The notes beneath the pieces are model-generated. The model saw only the letters and a list, made by a program, of their open reading frames with translations, was not told the DNA's origin and did not search any database. The translations under genes and the position numbers were made by a program. From Mesostigma viride (lineage: Eukaryota > Streptophyta > Mesostigmatophyceae > Mesostigmatales > Mesostigmataceae), in the NCBI GenBank assembly GCA_009746045.1, contig RPFO01001143.1, positions 28,501-92,500 on the forward strand: a stretch of DNA of 64,000 bases, in the 5' to 3' direction. This document shows positions 11,140 to 23,237 of this stretch, one piece after another (positions within the stretch are counted from its first letter, which is position 1; every line of letters begins with the position of its first letter).

Positions 11140-12215
11140 ACGGCAGAGCTGACCGTGTTGCACAACGGTCTGAAAGTGCCAAAAAACAGCCTTATAACTC
11201 CTGTACGATGCAAATATCGTCGAAGCATGCTAGATCTTGGTAGGTAGCATGTTCAGGACACCAGTAGAAGGACTGCAACTTTCCGGACTTACCGGACCTC
11301 AGCTGACCTATTTTTGGCATGTCTATTTTTAGCAGTTTTCCAGATTTTAATATAAACAAATACATTCTAATATGCAAATAAAGAGTTCTTGACCTGGCTG
11401 TTTGCAAGTAAGTTGATACTCATGACTAATGACTGTGCACAAGATCTGATGGTCATCCAACCGCATTTGGTAACAAAATGCCACCAAATGCTAGCAAAAA
11501 TGTGCGTTTTTTGTATTTTCCATCACATTTCATTGCAGTTTCCATACAAGCTGTGCTCGGTTGAGGCTGGAAACTTGTAGGCATCTTAAACATCATTATT
11601 CTAGATATCCCACAAAAATTCAGGTCCATCGTAGGGTATTTGATGTCAGTTTGCTCACAAATGTTACCAAAAATGCACGTTTTCGTATTTTTCATCACAT
11701 TCCATGGCAGTTTCCATACAAGATGTGCTCAGTCCAGGCTGGAAACTTGCATGCATCTTTGCCATCATTATTTTAGACATTCCACAAAGATTCAGAACCA
11801 TCAGAGGGTACTTGATGTCAGTTTGCTCACAAATGTTACCAAAAATGCACGTTTTTCGTATTTTTCATCACATTTCATTGCAGTTTCCGTACAAGATGTG
11901 CTCTGTTGAGGCTGGAAACTTGCATGCATCTTAGCCATCATGATTTTAGACATTCCACAAAAATTCAGGCCCATCATGTTCTATTTGGTAGAGTTATCAA
12001 TGCCATACCTGCCAGTTTCCATTACAAATTCTTTCCCATGGATGCGAAACTGCCAGTGTGGAATATCAAGGAGACAATCTGGTCAACTCAAATAAGATGA
12101 CTCACTAAAACATGGAAACCATTCACGAGTGATATAAGACAACCTCCAGGAGACATACATAAAAGTTCATTGATATAGACACAGCTGACAATATGCACAT
12201 GTGGCCATGTGGATT
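11140..12215 (-). repeat. piggyBac-internal region, diverged second copy
   Basis: This segment is collinear with 49140-50205 inside the piggyBac element, at about 70-75% identity by eye. Both contain GCATGTCTATTTTTAGCA, both end near GGCCATG, and both hold about three tandem units of roughly 170 bp (here about 11470-11985, period 172) with CACCAAATGCTAGCAAAAA and GAGGCTGGAAACTTG. The 16.9-17.9 kb segment is collinear with the next part of that element, so 11.1-17.9 kb appears to be an older piggyBac relative with later insertions. No transposase remains to its left. Confidence 0.65.
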
Positions 12216-12665
12216 AATTAATTAAACTCGTGCTCCCGTTGGGGAGTCACGGAGCACCGAAGTGCTTTTAATCCCTGTGTGTGCACTACAGGAGAAAGGG
12301 CAGAGACCCCCAGTCTCCTTCATGCCAAAGGCATGCCACAGCTGCAATCGGGCGCGGCTAGCTAAAAGGACAGGCTAACGATCCGGCAAACTGTGGGTGC
12401 AATAAGACCCATGTGAGCATATCATAGCAAGGAGCGTGGGCAGGTAATCTGAACATAGCCAGGGCGTATGTTCATTTGCGGAGTGCCTGATCAAATAGCC
12501 AGGGCGTAGCATGGCTGTACTAGGACTAGGCTGAGGCTATGGCTGGTTGTGTACCGTGCGTTGGCGGCACGTGACTAGGTGTGGTGGCACAGCTAGGCAA
12601 CATTCTAGGCATGGCTGCCTTAGCGGCAGTGACGCCAATGGTTACAAGCTAGGGCTATTGCTATT
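12216..12665 (-). mobile_element. presumed 3' region of the LINE-type element
   Basis: On the minus strand this is the sequence downstream of the ORF1-like gene. It has two near-copies of CCCTGGCTAT and ends in an AT-rich tail, GTTTAATTAATTAAT, at about 12214-12228. No reverse transcriptase motif occurs in it. Confidence 0.45.
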
Positions 12666-14066
12666 CTAGCCCGCTGGGGGCGTCCACATCTTGTGGTTGA
12701 TCATCAGGTCCCCGCCCCTCCAGTACACCTTGGGCTTCTGGGGGTCCTGCTTATGGCGGAGGTATTCCGGCCACAGGTCGCGTCGCTGCTGTTGCTGAGC
12801 GGGGGTGAGGTCGTCATCCAGCGTCCAGGTGAGGTCGTGCAACCGCTTGCGACGAGAGAGGAACCGCTGCTTATCCTCAGGGGAGGGGAAGGTGAGTAGG
12901 ACTGGTGGGGGAGCCGCCTTGTCCCGTGAGTGGGGAAGGCGGTGGCACCCACGCAGTTCTACCTCACCTACCAGGCCCATGAGGGTAAGAAGCTGGTTCT
13001 TGAGCTCGTCAGCAATTAGAGAGGTTGACGTCTCACCTGGCTTCTGGGGGAAGCGACGTAGCACCACTCGGCACTCGCGGCGAGCGCGGTCGGTGACCTC
13101 CCGTTGCTGGGCCTGGCGGTGGTCCTCCAGCTCCTGGAGCTTTGTGGCGATGGCGTCGGTGGTGGAGGCGGTCGCTGACCGCAGCAGGTCTGCGTAGGAG
13201 AGCGGCGGGAGGTCGCCAGCATCCTGCCGGGGTGGCTGGGATGCAATGGTGGCCGTCTGCTCCGCTATCTTGGGGACCTGTGTGGCCAGGGCCTCGGTGT
13301 GGGCGGTGATGGCCTCAAGCTTCTTCAGGAGCACGCCACACTTGCCCTCCACCTGGTTAAGGCGAGAGACAAGTGCCGCATGCGTTTCCGAAGCCTGCGC
13401 CGCGGTGTGTAGCGCCGTGAACTGGGGTTGTAGCTTGTGGACGACCTTGGTTTCCACGTTGGAGACCCGGGCCTCGACCGTGTTGAGCGTGGTGTTCAGC
13501 GATGTCAGCTGCTCGGCCAGCGGCCAGGTCACGTACTGCTCCTCCAGCACTGCGCGGATGTCATCCTTGCAGAGGGAGGAAGCCGATGGGGCTGCCGGCT
13601 GTGCGGGGGCTGGGGTGCGGAGCGTGCGGGTGATGTCGGTGAGGCGGAGCTGGAAATGGCTGGTCAAGATAGCCAGGCGTTGTTGTAATTCGTTCAAAGC
13701 ATAGAGCCAGGACATGTCTCCATTGTAGTCGATAGCCGCCCCCTTCACGAAGAGCTTCCGCTCCTGTTCGAGGAACTGGAGAACCTCAATGCATTCCTGC
13801 GGCGACAATGCTTGCCACCCGGTGAGGGAGAATCCTCGGTCGCCGGGGAGGAACTGTATCCATTTGCGAGCGTGGCAGGGTTTCTTGGGCTCAGGCGAGG
13901 CGCTGGGCGATGGGTTTGCTGGCGGTGGGTTGGCAGGCCCAGACGGCTGGTAATTGGCGGGTAAGCCTGGCGGCTGAACAATGGCGAGGGCGAGAGGGTT
14001 GGGCTGGGCGCTGGGAAGCTGTGCCAGCGCCTTTTCCAGCCCTCGTTTTGCTTTGGTAGTCGTCAT
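12666..14066 (-). CDS. LINE ORF1-like nucleic-acid-binding protein
   Basis: A complete 466-codon open frame. The N-terminal about 90 residues are proline-rich and low in complexity. About residues 165-290 form heptad-rich coiled coil (for example LNTTLNTVEARVSNVETKV). Residues of roughly 330-460 resemble the RNA-binding domain of L1-type ORF1 proteins: CRVVLRRFPQKPGETS, then RPVLLTF-like APPPVLLTFPSPEDKQRFL, then WTLDDDLTPAQQQQRRDLWP. ORF1 proteins coat LINE RNA as chaperones (family knowledge). No endonuclease or reverse transcriptase ORF follows, so the element is truncated or depends on ORF2 in trans. The frame is intact, which suggests recent origin or maintained function. The L1 ORF1 match is from pattern memory; another coiled-coil transposon protein is possible. 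Confidence 0.6.
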   Translation of the reverse strand: MTTTKAKRGLEKALAQLPSAQPNPLALAIVQPPGLPANYQPSGPANPPPANPSPSASPEPKKPCHARKWIQFLPGDRGFSLTGWQALSPQECIEVLQFLEQERKLFVKGAAIDYNGDMSWLYALNELQQRLAILTSHFQLRLTDITRTLRTPAPAQPAAPSASSLCKDDIRAVLEEQYVTWPLAEQLTSLNTTLNTVEARVSNVETKVVHKLQPQFTALHTAAQASETHAALVSRLNQVEGKCGVLLKKLEAITAHTEALATQVPKIAEQTATIASQPPRQDAGDLPPLSYADLLRSATASTTDAIATKLQELEDHRQAQQREVTDRARRECRVVLRRFPQKPGETSTSLIADELKNQLLTLMGLVGEVELRGCHRLPHSRDKAAPPPVLLTFPSPEDKQRFLSRRKRLHDLTWTLDDDLTPAQQQQRRDLWPEYLRHKQDPQKPKVYWRGGDLMINHKMWTPPAG

Positions 14067-14602
14067 AGCTGGTCACGTGCGTAACTTTGTCTATACTGCG
14101 TGGCAGCCGTAACCGTTTATACTGGCAAGTGCGTCTTAGAAAGGCGCATCGAATGCAAGTGGTCTGACCGAATTTGGGGCTCAGACGCAAAAGATCTGAA
14201 CTCCGCCGTCAGCCATACCGCCGTCAGCCATTGTCGTCACATGTGGATGCTCACGCAATCTCTATTCTACGGAGGAGCTTGCTGAACATAATATTGCCAG
14301 CTGTTGCATGCATTGCTAGAAAGGTCATTTTACACGTGCACCCACAGCATGCCAAGTAATGTAGCTGCAAATTACTCAACAGGCGGCATGGCGCTTATGC
14401 GGTTGCGCGCCCTCATTTCGGTATCGCTAGGAGGTAGTGGCACCTCCCTGCACAATCTCTGCCTGACCTTGTCAGCCTTCATGCACTGTGTCAACATGGA
14501 CACCCCCATACCCTTGCCCTTGGCATCACAGCCAAGCTTTCGACGGTGGTTGGTGAAGCTCTTGGTGTCCTCCTTGCGCATGTGGTGCATGTGCAAGTTA
14601 CT
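14067..14602. other. upstream of the LINE ORF; no gene recognised
   Basis: Only short frames are present. The stretch may hold the 5' region of the LINE-type unit and remnants of the older piggyBac relative. Confidence 0.4.
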
Positions 14603-14604
14603 AA

Positions 14605-15440
14605 GTGAGTGAGTGAGTGAGTGAGTGAGTGAGTGAGTGAGTGAGTGAGTGAGTGAGTGAGTGAGTGAGTGAGTGAGTGAGTGAGTGAGTGAGTGAGTGA
14701 GTGAGTGAGTGAGTGAGTGAGTGAGTGAGTGAGTGAGTGAGTGAGTGAGTGAGTGAGTGAGTGAGTGAGTGAGTGAGTGAGTGAGTGAGTGAGTGAGTGA
14801 GTGAGTGAGTGAGTGAGTGAGTGAGTGAGTGAGTGAGTGAGTGAGTGAGTGAGTGAGTGAGTGAGTGAGTGAGTGAGTGAGTGAGTGAGTGAGTGAGTGA
14901 GTGAGTGAGTGAGTGAGTGAGTGAGTGAGTGAGTGAGTGAGTGAGTGAGTGAGTGAGTGAGTGAGTGAGTGAGTGAGTGAGTGAGTGAGTGAGTGAGTGA
15001 GTGAGTGAGTGAGTGAGTGAGTGAGTGAGTGAGTGAGTGAGTGAGTGAGTGAGTGAGTGAGTGAGTGAGTGATCGAGTGAGTGAGTGAGTGAGTGAGTGA
15101 GTGAGTGAGTGAGTGAGTGAGTGAGTGAGTGAGTGAGTGAGTGAGTGAGTGAGTGAGTGAGTGAGTGGGTGAGTGAGTGAGTGGGTGAGTGAGTGAGTGG
15201 GTGAGTGAGTGAGTGAGTGAGTGAGTGAGTGAGTGAGTGAGTGAGTGAGTGAGTGAGTGAGTGAGTGAGTGAGTGAGTGAGTGAGTGAGTGAGTGAGTGA
15301 GTGAGTGAGTGAGTGAGTGAGTGAGTGAGTGAGTGAGTGAGTGAGTGAGTGAGTGAGTGAGTGAGTGAGTGAGTGAGTGAGTGAGTGAGTGAGTGAGTGA
15401 GTGAGTGAGTGAGTGAGTGAGTGAGTGGGTGAGTGAGTGA
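14605..15440. repeat. (GTGA)n microsatellite, about 200 copies
   Basis: An almost pure tetranucleotide array with single-base interruptions near 15072 and 15168-15200. Long open frames across it (Thr-His-Ser-Leu repeats on the minus strand) are a by-product of a 4-bp repeat that lacks stops in some frames. Confidence 0.98.
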
Positions 15441-16146
<706 letters not shown>

Positions 16147-16214
16147 GAGTGAGTGAGTGAGTGAGTCCACGAGTGAGTGAGTCCACGAGTGAGTGAGTCC
16201 ACGAGTGAGTTCAC

Positions 16215-16885
16215 GAGGGAGGGAGGGAGGGAGGGAGGGAGGGAGGGGAGGGAGGGAGGGAGGGAGGGAGGGAGGGAGGGAGGGAGGGAGGGAGGGAGGG
16301 AGGGAGGGAGGGAGGGAGGGAGGGAGGGAGGGAGGGAGGGAGGGAGGGAGGAGGGAGGGAGGGAGGGAGGGAGGGAGGAGGAGGGAGGGAGGGAGGGAGG
16401 GAGGGAGGGAGGGAGGGAGGGGAGGGAGGGAGGGAGGGAGGGAGGGAGGGAGGGAGGGAGGGAGGGAGGGAGGGAGGGAGGGAGGGAGGGAGGGAGGGAG
16501 GGAGGGAGGGAGGGAGGAGGGAGGGAGGGAGGAGGGAGGGAGGGAGGGAGGGAGGGAGGGAGGGAGGGAGGGAGGGAGGGAGGGAGGGAGGGAGGGAGGG
16601 AGGGAGGGAGGGAGGGAGGGAGGGAGGGAGGGAGGGAGGGAGGGAGGGAGGGAGGGAGGGGGAGGGAGGGAGGGAGGAGGAGGGAGGGAGGGAGGGAGGG
16701 AGGGAGGGAGGGAGGAGGGAGGGAGGGAGGGAGGGAGGGAGGGAGGAGGGAGGGAGGGAGGGAGGGAGGGAGGGAGGGAGGGAGGGAGGGAGGGAGGGAG
16801 GGAGGGAGGGAGGGAGGGAGGGGGGAGGGAGGGAGGGAGGAGGGAGGGAGGGAGGGAGGGAGGGAGGGAGGGAGGGAGGGAGGGG
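16215..16885. repeat. (GGGA)n microsatellite array
   Basis: A purine-only strand of GGGA units with scattered deletions of one base (GGA) and insertions. It is separated from the GTGG array by a short GTGAGTCCAC duplication zone at 16146-16215. Open frames on both strands are repeat artefacts. Confidence 0.98.
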
Positions 16886-16899
16886 ATCGGTCACTCACG

Positions 16900-17880
16900 G
16901 CAGTTTATTCCCACCCCAGCAGGGCCCCTCCCTCACATCCGGCTGCAAAATCTGCTTGATGTCGCTTCTCTCTAGAATAAGCCGCACAGCCCTAATGCGA
17001 GCAAACGGCTCGCCATCATACTGTCGCTCACTGATGCTTTATACGCGCTTTCCGTAAGATGAAAACATGACGGAAAAGAGAGACTCGGGGAAAGGGGATA
17101 CGGTGAAATACTTGTCTGCTATTCAACAGCGAAGAAATTCGCACCTGAATGTGCACATACCACTCCGTCACGTCGACAACGGTCTTGCATCGCAACCGTG
17201 TCACAGACACGGCAGCAAAAATTGCTGGCTGCATTGACATGCTCGCCGCAGTTAACGAACGTGCGGAGGTGCGTTTTAGCCCCTGACGCCATGGCGTCTT
17301 TGATGCCAAGAACGCCTGCAAAAGACACGATATCGGGCACACTGAAAGCACTTAAAAACGAATTACGGTATGCGACGCCTGGCCCAGCCTAGAAATTGGA
17401 TAAAAAATCGCGCCAGCTCGGTTAAAGCAACCTGAGCCGGTAATGAAAAAAGTGCTTCGGTCAAGGCCTTAAAAACTAAAAAATGCGTCGATTAGTGTCT
17501 TTAAAAACCAGATGTTAGGGCGACTTTCATCGGGAAATTTTTTTGCTGCAGGTAGGTGGGGTCGAGAGAAAATCGGCGACAAAACAGCTAGGCACCTACC
17601 TGTGAATGACGCCAAAATGCCGAAGGACTCCGCAGAATTTGTGGCAAAAAAAAATAACGGCATATATGACCCTAGGAGCATACACTAAAATTTCCAGCCT
17701 CGATACTGCCTTTTTATTCGCTCACGATAGCCTGCCAGGCCGCCATGCCTGTCGGTGGAAATTCGGTCACCGTCGTGCACGCATACACCAAAAATCTCAT
17801 TTCGCGCCACTTTTCGGGTCCTCGATCCTTACGAGGCTGCATTTTGGCGGGGCTCGGACCGTTGTGTGAAAGCCTTGATG
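16900..17880 (-). pseudogene. diverged copy of the piggyBac accessory gene 5' end
   Basis: Collinear with 51970-52870. The minus-strand frame at 17119-17340 reads FVNCGEHVNAASNFCCRVCD, matching CTNCGQQVNAGTSFCGGVCE at 52.2 kb. It is followed by the same GGTATGT donor-like site. After about 190 bp a second matching piece reads SERQYDGEPFARIRAV and LERSDIKQIL (about 16950-17040). The upstream non-coding DNA (17460-17870) also matches 52400-52850. The microsatellite array starts just past the second piece and no later exon was seen, so the copy is probably dead. Confidence 0.6.
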
Positions 17881-17995
17881 TATTACGTCAACAAAAATGG
17901 ATACCACGGGCAGCGGAAAACTGGCATTATATCAGTCAGCAAATGCGACGCACCTTCTCCACCAGCCGGCGCGCGACAAACACAGCCATGATGAT

Positions 17996-18440
17996 CAAAG
18001 CCAGTGTTACGGCCACTACGGAAACCCATCTCGGAGACTCACCCAGGTGTGGGTCCAGCGCGGCGCGGAGCCTGCGCAGCATTGCATGCGCATGAGAACC
18101 TTTGAGCACGGCGCTCGATCTGGAGGCAGACACCCCGATATGAAGTGAGACAACGATGCTTGGATGCATGGCGATCCAACGCCGTGGAAGGACTAGGCCG
18201 GGTATAGTATAACTTGTGATGCACAGCCATGAAAGCTAGTGTTACGGCCACTACGGAAACCCATATCGGAGACTGAGTCACCCAGGTGTGGGTCCAGCGC
18301 GGGGCGGAGCCTGCGCAGCATTGCATGTGCATGAGAACCTTCAGCACGGCTCTCTGGAGGCGCAGACACCCCGATATATGAAGTGAGACAACTATGCTTG
18401 GATGCATGGCGATCCAACGCCGTGGAAGGACTAGGGTATA
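17996..18440. repeat. tandem duplication of about 232 bp
   Basis: The sequence starting AGTGTTACGGCCACTACGG at about 18001 recurs at about 18234 with some indels, and both copies end near GCGATCCAACGCCGTGGAAG. No coding role is apparent. Confidence 0.85.
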
Positions 18441-19286
18441 GTTGTCTGAGAGGAAAGACGCGAAGGCCGCGGGAGCCGCGTGGCTATCTCTAGGAAGACC
18501 TGCATGGAGGGAGTCTGACAGAGGGTAACAAGAAAGATCAGTATAGTTATACGTACCGGGGTTGACCAGCAGCAGTTAACCCTTCTTGTATACTGCATCA
18601 TGACTCCCAGATCGATGGCCGTCTGCCACTCAGCAGGCGCGGAGGCTCATCGATTTATAAGAGAGCAAAACACGGTTGCAGAACGCCAGCAGAAGCTACC
18701 GCACCGCCAGCTCAGGGGTCCATGCGCATGACACGCAATTGCTTGTTTACTCACTTATGAAGCTAGCTAGTGCATGCTATATAGTCTCGAGGGCGGCCCT
18801 GTGTCCTTCTCGTTCTGTGTATAATAGTAGGGGGTTCATTCCTTACTTTATATTGGCACCCATGTGTGACACAGTCACGTTCTTATTAATTAATTAACTT
18901 CTAAAGAGAGAACCTCGACAAGCAAGACCTATAGTTTCTTTAATTGAGCCAAGCACTGAGTAGTATTATTGATTGATTCTGATACATAGTAAAGTATATT
19001 GTGAATTTAGTCATAGTAGTTACATCGCAGCCATGAATTGCCCATTAGGCCCCAGAAGTTGTAATTTCTTAAGAACTAACGTATTGATGCAGGCCGGGCC
19101 ACAAAAGAAAGCACACAGTCTGCATGCCGCATTTTTGTGATGCTCCCATGGTATGGCTACGTATACTATACTTGCCAACCCGCCGGACCCATGCAGTGAC
19201 ATCCACTGGAATGGGTAACACTACAGTTATTGGCTTCAATGTCTAGATGAGCTCCACTGGATCAAGGCCCCTGCAGCAATCACCGG
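18441..19286. other. no recognised gene
   Basis: AT-richer intergenic DNA with short frames only. The right end abuts the stop of the phytochelatin-synthase-like gene and would hold its 3' UTR. Confidence 0.45.
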
Positions 19287-20219
19287 TCACGGCACTTTAA
19301 TCCGCAACATCCCTCGGAACTTGCCCCCCCGGCTGAAATGGTCGCGCGTCCGTACTGCAAGCCACAGGCGTTCGCAGGGCACCAAGTAGGACCCATACTT
19401 CTCATTGACGTCCATCACGAGCACAAGGTCCTTTTCGGGAAGATAGGCACCCAGAGGGGACCAGTGGCCAGACGCCAGCTTCAACGTCCGCACCAGCGCG
19501 CTCCGGTCACTAAAGAAGAGCGGCGTGCGGTGGAAGTTGGCCAACAAGCGGCTGGTACCCTTGCGGGGGTTGGACAGTTCGTCGGCGCACAGCTGGCGAA
19601 AGGCAGGCAGCGTCAAGTGTTCGGCCTCAATTGCCTCTATCACCACAAGGGGCGCATCCATGGCCAGTTTCTCCTCCAAAAAATCTCGCAGCTGGGTAAG
19701 TGACAGGGGTCCCGGCATGCGTGGCAGCGGGAGCATTGGCATGCCGGGTAGGGAGCACAGGGCGGTGTTCACGCTGGCGAGCGCACAGAAGCCCTCCATT
19801 GGCTGGAAGACAGTGGAAGTGATTGCGGAAGCTCGCATCGCCTCCTGCAGTAGCAACGGATCTTGATACGTTGCCAGCTTGTTCACGGCGACCGCGTCAC
19901 GGGTGTGAAATTCGTTGCCCATGACGCTCACGATGTGCCGCAATTTCCTCAAGACGAGGAGCCCGGGAACGGACCAAACAAGGGCCACGGCAGCCAAGGA
20001 TGCCCGCCAGGACCTCCAACCGAAGGCATGAGGCAGCATCCACGCGGCCATCGTGGTTAACAATGGAATCGCCAGGCATGCCCCGAGGAACGCAGCGCGG
20101 AAGGCAAAATGGCTTCGGAAGCACTTTGCGTCGCTCGTTAACCCTGCAGCTGGCAAGGTCGAGCCCGCTGCCTTAGAATAAGTACTAGACTTTCCTCTTT
20201 TCATAATGCCGAGCTCCAA
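19287..20219 (-). CDS. phytochelatin-synthase-like peptidase, membrane anchored
   Basis: A complete intronless 310-codon frame. Phytochelatin synthases (peptidase family C83) transfer gamma-Glu-Cys units between glutathiones, or cleave glutathione, and bind heavy metals. The catalytic triad can be placed: Cys145 in EGFCALASVNTAL (compare the family's CGLASL), His252 in SGHWSPLGAYLP (family GHFSPIGGY), and Asp270 in LVLVMDVNEKYG (family LDVARFKYP). Two hydrophobic stretches, about residues 40-60 and 72-92, precede the catalytic domain, so the enzyme is probably anchored in a membrane. The cysteine-rich C-terminal domain of plant enzymes is absent, as in bacterial members. The start is taken at 20219; Met6 is an alternative. 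The missing introns in an intron-rich genome suggest acquisition by horizontal transfer or retroposition (inference). The substrate is not proved; a glutathione-hydrolase-only activity is possible. Confidence 0.8.
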   Translation of the reverse strand: MELGIMKRGKSSTYSKAAGSTLPAAGLTSDAKCFRSHFAFRAAFLGACLAIPLLTTMAAWMLPHAFGWRSWRASLAAVALVWSVPGLLVLRKLRHIVSVMGNEFHTRDAVAVNKLATYQDPLLLQEAMRASAITSTVFQPMEGFCALASVNTALCSLPGMPMLPLPRMPGPLSLTQLRDFLEEKLAMDAPLVVIEAIEAEHLTLPAFRQLCADELSNPRKGTSRLLANFHRTPLFFSDRSALVRTLKLASGHWSPLGAYLPEKDLVLVMDVNEKYGSYLVPCERLWLAVRTRDHFSRGGKFRGMLRIKVP

Positions 20220-21527
20220 ATAACATCAGCAACTTCAGCTAAAAACCTATAGTAAAATTGCGCCGGGGCTGCGGCGCCGGCGCTCATGCGGCCAGGCGCA
20301 GTATATGATCATATATATGTGCAGTACTCATCAGTACGTCATGATACATAACTCAAACAAAAAAAGCGCCGGCCGCAATGTGTACCATAATGTTGACCAT
20401 GTAATCACATGCATCAAACAAACCATTAACAGATCACGATGATCACGATAGACGTACGCGATAGGCGCGCGCTGGCCACGTCATAATTGGCCCTGTGAAG
20501 CCGGAAAACGGGGTGGATGATTCCGTTCACGAGCGACCCACGCGGGCAAAGTCGACGTCAGTTACAATATATATTCATATATACAGGCTGACCGTCCGAT
20601 CCACGGATCATTCAACCACCTGCATGCAGCGCGCCGCGCGGAAAAGCGGCCGCGGGGCGCGTGATATATATATATTTCCCGATCGATCTGCAGACCCATA
20701 GCATCTTTCTCTTGAATTTTAGGCAATTTATCTTGCGCGCACTCACATATATACTTGCTTCGTCTTGATCACCGTGATGTCTAAGTCAAAACGTCTAAGC
20801 TAGCGCATTTTTTTCATCGAGTTTGGTTTGCGTTGATGCACCTCGACGTGGTCGACTAGCTTAGAGGTGCAGCCAGCTTGCATGTTGTGTACCGTGCGCG
20901 CCTCACAATTTAACAAATTGCCGACGGTTTCGGTATGATAGTTTGCCGACGGTTTCTACAGGCTGGGTGATGGCCGGCTTGACTTCGCACGTTGACAATT
21001 GGAAATTCGGGGCACACGCCTCGCAAACGATCGCATCTCTACTACCAAGCGGTATCGGAATGCATTCCCGCGCATCTTGTCCCGTACAAAATATCGTCAA
21101 TCTGGTGTCCACGGGGGCAGTTGCCGGAGCAGATGACCAGTCAACGCTGCTTTCCTGGATCCTCGCTGAAACCAGATTGGCTGATAGGTACTTTTAGAGG
21201 GAGAGTTTACCGGTTGAGTTGAGTTGATTCCCGCGCCGGTGTCCGACAGTTTGTCGGTAGGATAGGCAGGAGGCCACGCCAGCGGTTCCACGGGACAAGG
21301 AGTGGGTGATGACTTGGAAGTCAGCAGCACGCCCCTTAGTTATGATGCCATACGAATCGCTGACCACGTCATAGTTGAATCTTTTGGTAACATAATGACT
21401 GACAAAGTCAGAGTTTGATCTTGCGCACGCCTGACAGCAGAGGTACGCGCCGGATACAGAATTTTTTACAGTACATAATCATGAGTAATCATGTAGTTAG
21501 CTGTTCGTCGAGGTCGCAACTCGCAAG
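20220..21527. other. no recognised gene
   Basis: Contains AT palindromes (ATATATAT runs near 20310, 20570 and 20670) and short frames without domains. The first part would include the promoter of the minus-strand peptidase gene; no clear core element can be assigned. Confidence 0.4.
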
Positions 21528-21529
21528 TA

Positions 21530-22063
21530 CACCCCCCCCACACAAGTTTAAGATTGGGGTCCGGCCGACCCAGGGCTGCGATCTTAAACTTAAGATCAAA
21601 TCCAGGGTTGACGATCTTAAAGTTGAGAGCAGTAGGCGATATTCTGGCGGAGCCAATTTTCGGAAGAACCGTTAGGTTCGCCAGAATTGGCGAAGCTTAT
21701 AAGGCCGTACACGTGAGAAAACATAGGAATAGGGGATGAAAATCCGTCAATCCATCCATCCATACATACATACATCCACCGAATTTGTCCCGAATTTGCA
21801 AGCATAAGGGTGAGGTTCTTCCGAAAATTGGCTCCGCCGTAGAGTTTCAACGGGCAAGTTGCAAACACGCACGTTACTTGATACACCTGATGCGGTATAC
21901 ACGAGTACATACACACTATCAATATCGATTACCACTTACCAGCTATTTGTACCTACTTTAAGATCTTTTGCCCCAAACCAGCCCTGCGATCTTAAACCTG
22001 AAATTCCTAAATCCAGGGTCTCAAGATCTTAATCCTGGGAATCTTAAACGTGTGGGGGGGGTG
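21530..22063. mobile_element. mariner-type MITE, 534 bp
   Basis: TA dinucleotides flank the element (21528-21529 and 22064-22065). It begins CACCCCCCCCACAC followed by GTTTAAGATT after two extra bases, and ends with the inverse AATCTTAAAC-GTGTGGGGGGGGTG. A second pair of perfect 25-bp inverted repeats lies inside (about 21651-21675 and 21814-21840, GGAGCCAATTTTCGGAAGAA), and several TTAAGATC motifs recur near the right end. TA target duplication and terminal inverted repeats fit the Tc1/mariner superfamily. No transposase is encoded. Confidence 0.7.
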
Positions 22064-22065
22064 TA

Positions 22066-23237
22066 GGCAGCACCTCACTTGTAATTAGTGCGAAAATGGG
22101 CTCCGCCGGAGTATGTCTGCATCAGGTTACACTAGTGGGGAGAACTGAGAAACGGGGGTTTCGACAGCCATGCCCAACAATGGCTTACTCCAGATAGAGT
22201 GGCTACCTTGGTCAAGAAAGGCCCCGTTCTAAACAGTTCGGACAATTTTCGTGAACTTTCTGGATAGTAAAAATATACCCATTTCCATGGAGAAAAATTA
22301 TATGTCTGCAATTTTTTTATTGCAGCGCTAGCGGCAGCGTGCAGCGGCGAATATTATTCGATGGCGAGAAGTCCTTATCAATGGCTGCTAAGAATAACGG
22401 CAGTTGCACGCTAGAACTGAACATCTCCCAAGGCACGATCTCAGAAATATCCGGAAAGAAGCCAATACGACGGCAAGTATCGAGTCAGTCACAATTCAAC
22501 CACGTACTGCAGTACGCGCACGGAACCACTAGATGTCGCTCAAACATGAGCAAGCCAAATTTATCTCTGCCGGACAAGTGCGCGCGAGTTTGTTGTACCT
22601 TCATCTCCTATGCGGACTACTTGTTGTGCATAAGTACGACAAACTAAGGTACCGTCAGCTAGCTACGTCGTGCAGCAATAGAATTGCATCGACAACGTGG
22701 AAAATGAACGGCAACATGTGCATACGTGTAACCGTCTACGCGTAGACGTGGGGCCGTGGCAGCGGTAGTGCTCGCCTCTCGAGAACCCGTTACCTATCTC
22801 ATAAAGCCTAGTGCAGGAAACAGCGAAGGTGACATTGCATAAGATCAAAGTCCTGGCACAATCGCCTCCACCGACAGTATGGCAGGTTTGTGTGCAATCA
22901 ATATGCATGTCTCCTGATGGCATATGCTGGCCAGTCTCAGCTTCCCGGCGCTCTTCCCGTTTGGAGCGTGGTGTCAGGCCGATTAGCTGCCAAACTGTGC
23001 GCGCACCCTCAGCCATTCCATCAAGAGACTGCTGCCTGCGAGGCACCTCGCTTTCATGATGCCAACGGTACAACCAAGACGTGGGACGCGGGTAATTCTG
23101 TATACATAGAGACTCGGCCGCGGTGCTCAGTTCGAAAGGCTATTCGTACTGGCCCCGTCTTATCGCTGACACCTAATATTCTTCCGAGGACTTCGAGAGT
23201 CAACAGCGCTTGCATGGGGGGGCACTGCTGCCAAGAT
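22066..23237. other. region upstream of the ASCH gene
   Basis: No exon is recognised. The part next to 23238 should hold the promoter and 5' UTR of the ASCH gene. Frames at 22663-23073 (minus) and 22890-23237 (plus) show no domain. Confidence 0.4.

Noticed and set aside
18577..18583. TTAACCC as another piggyBac end (also near 27346)
   Set aside because: No inverted partner or matching terminal sequence was found at a sensible distance.
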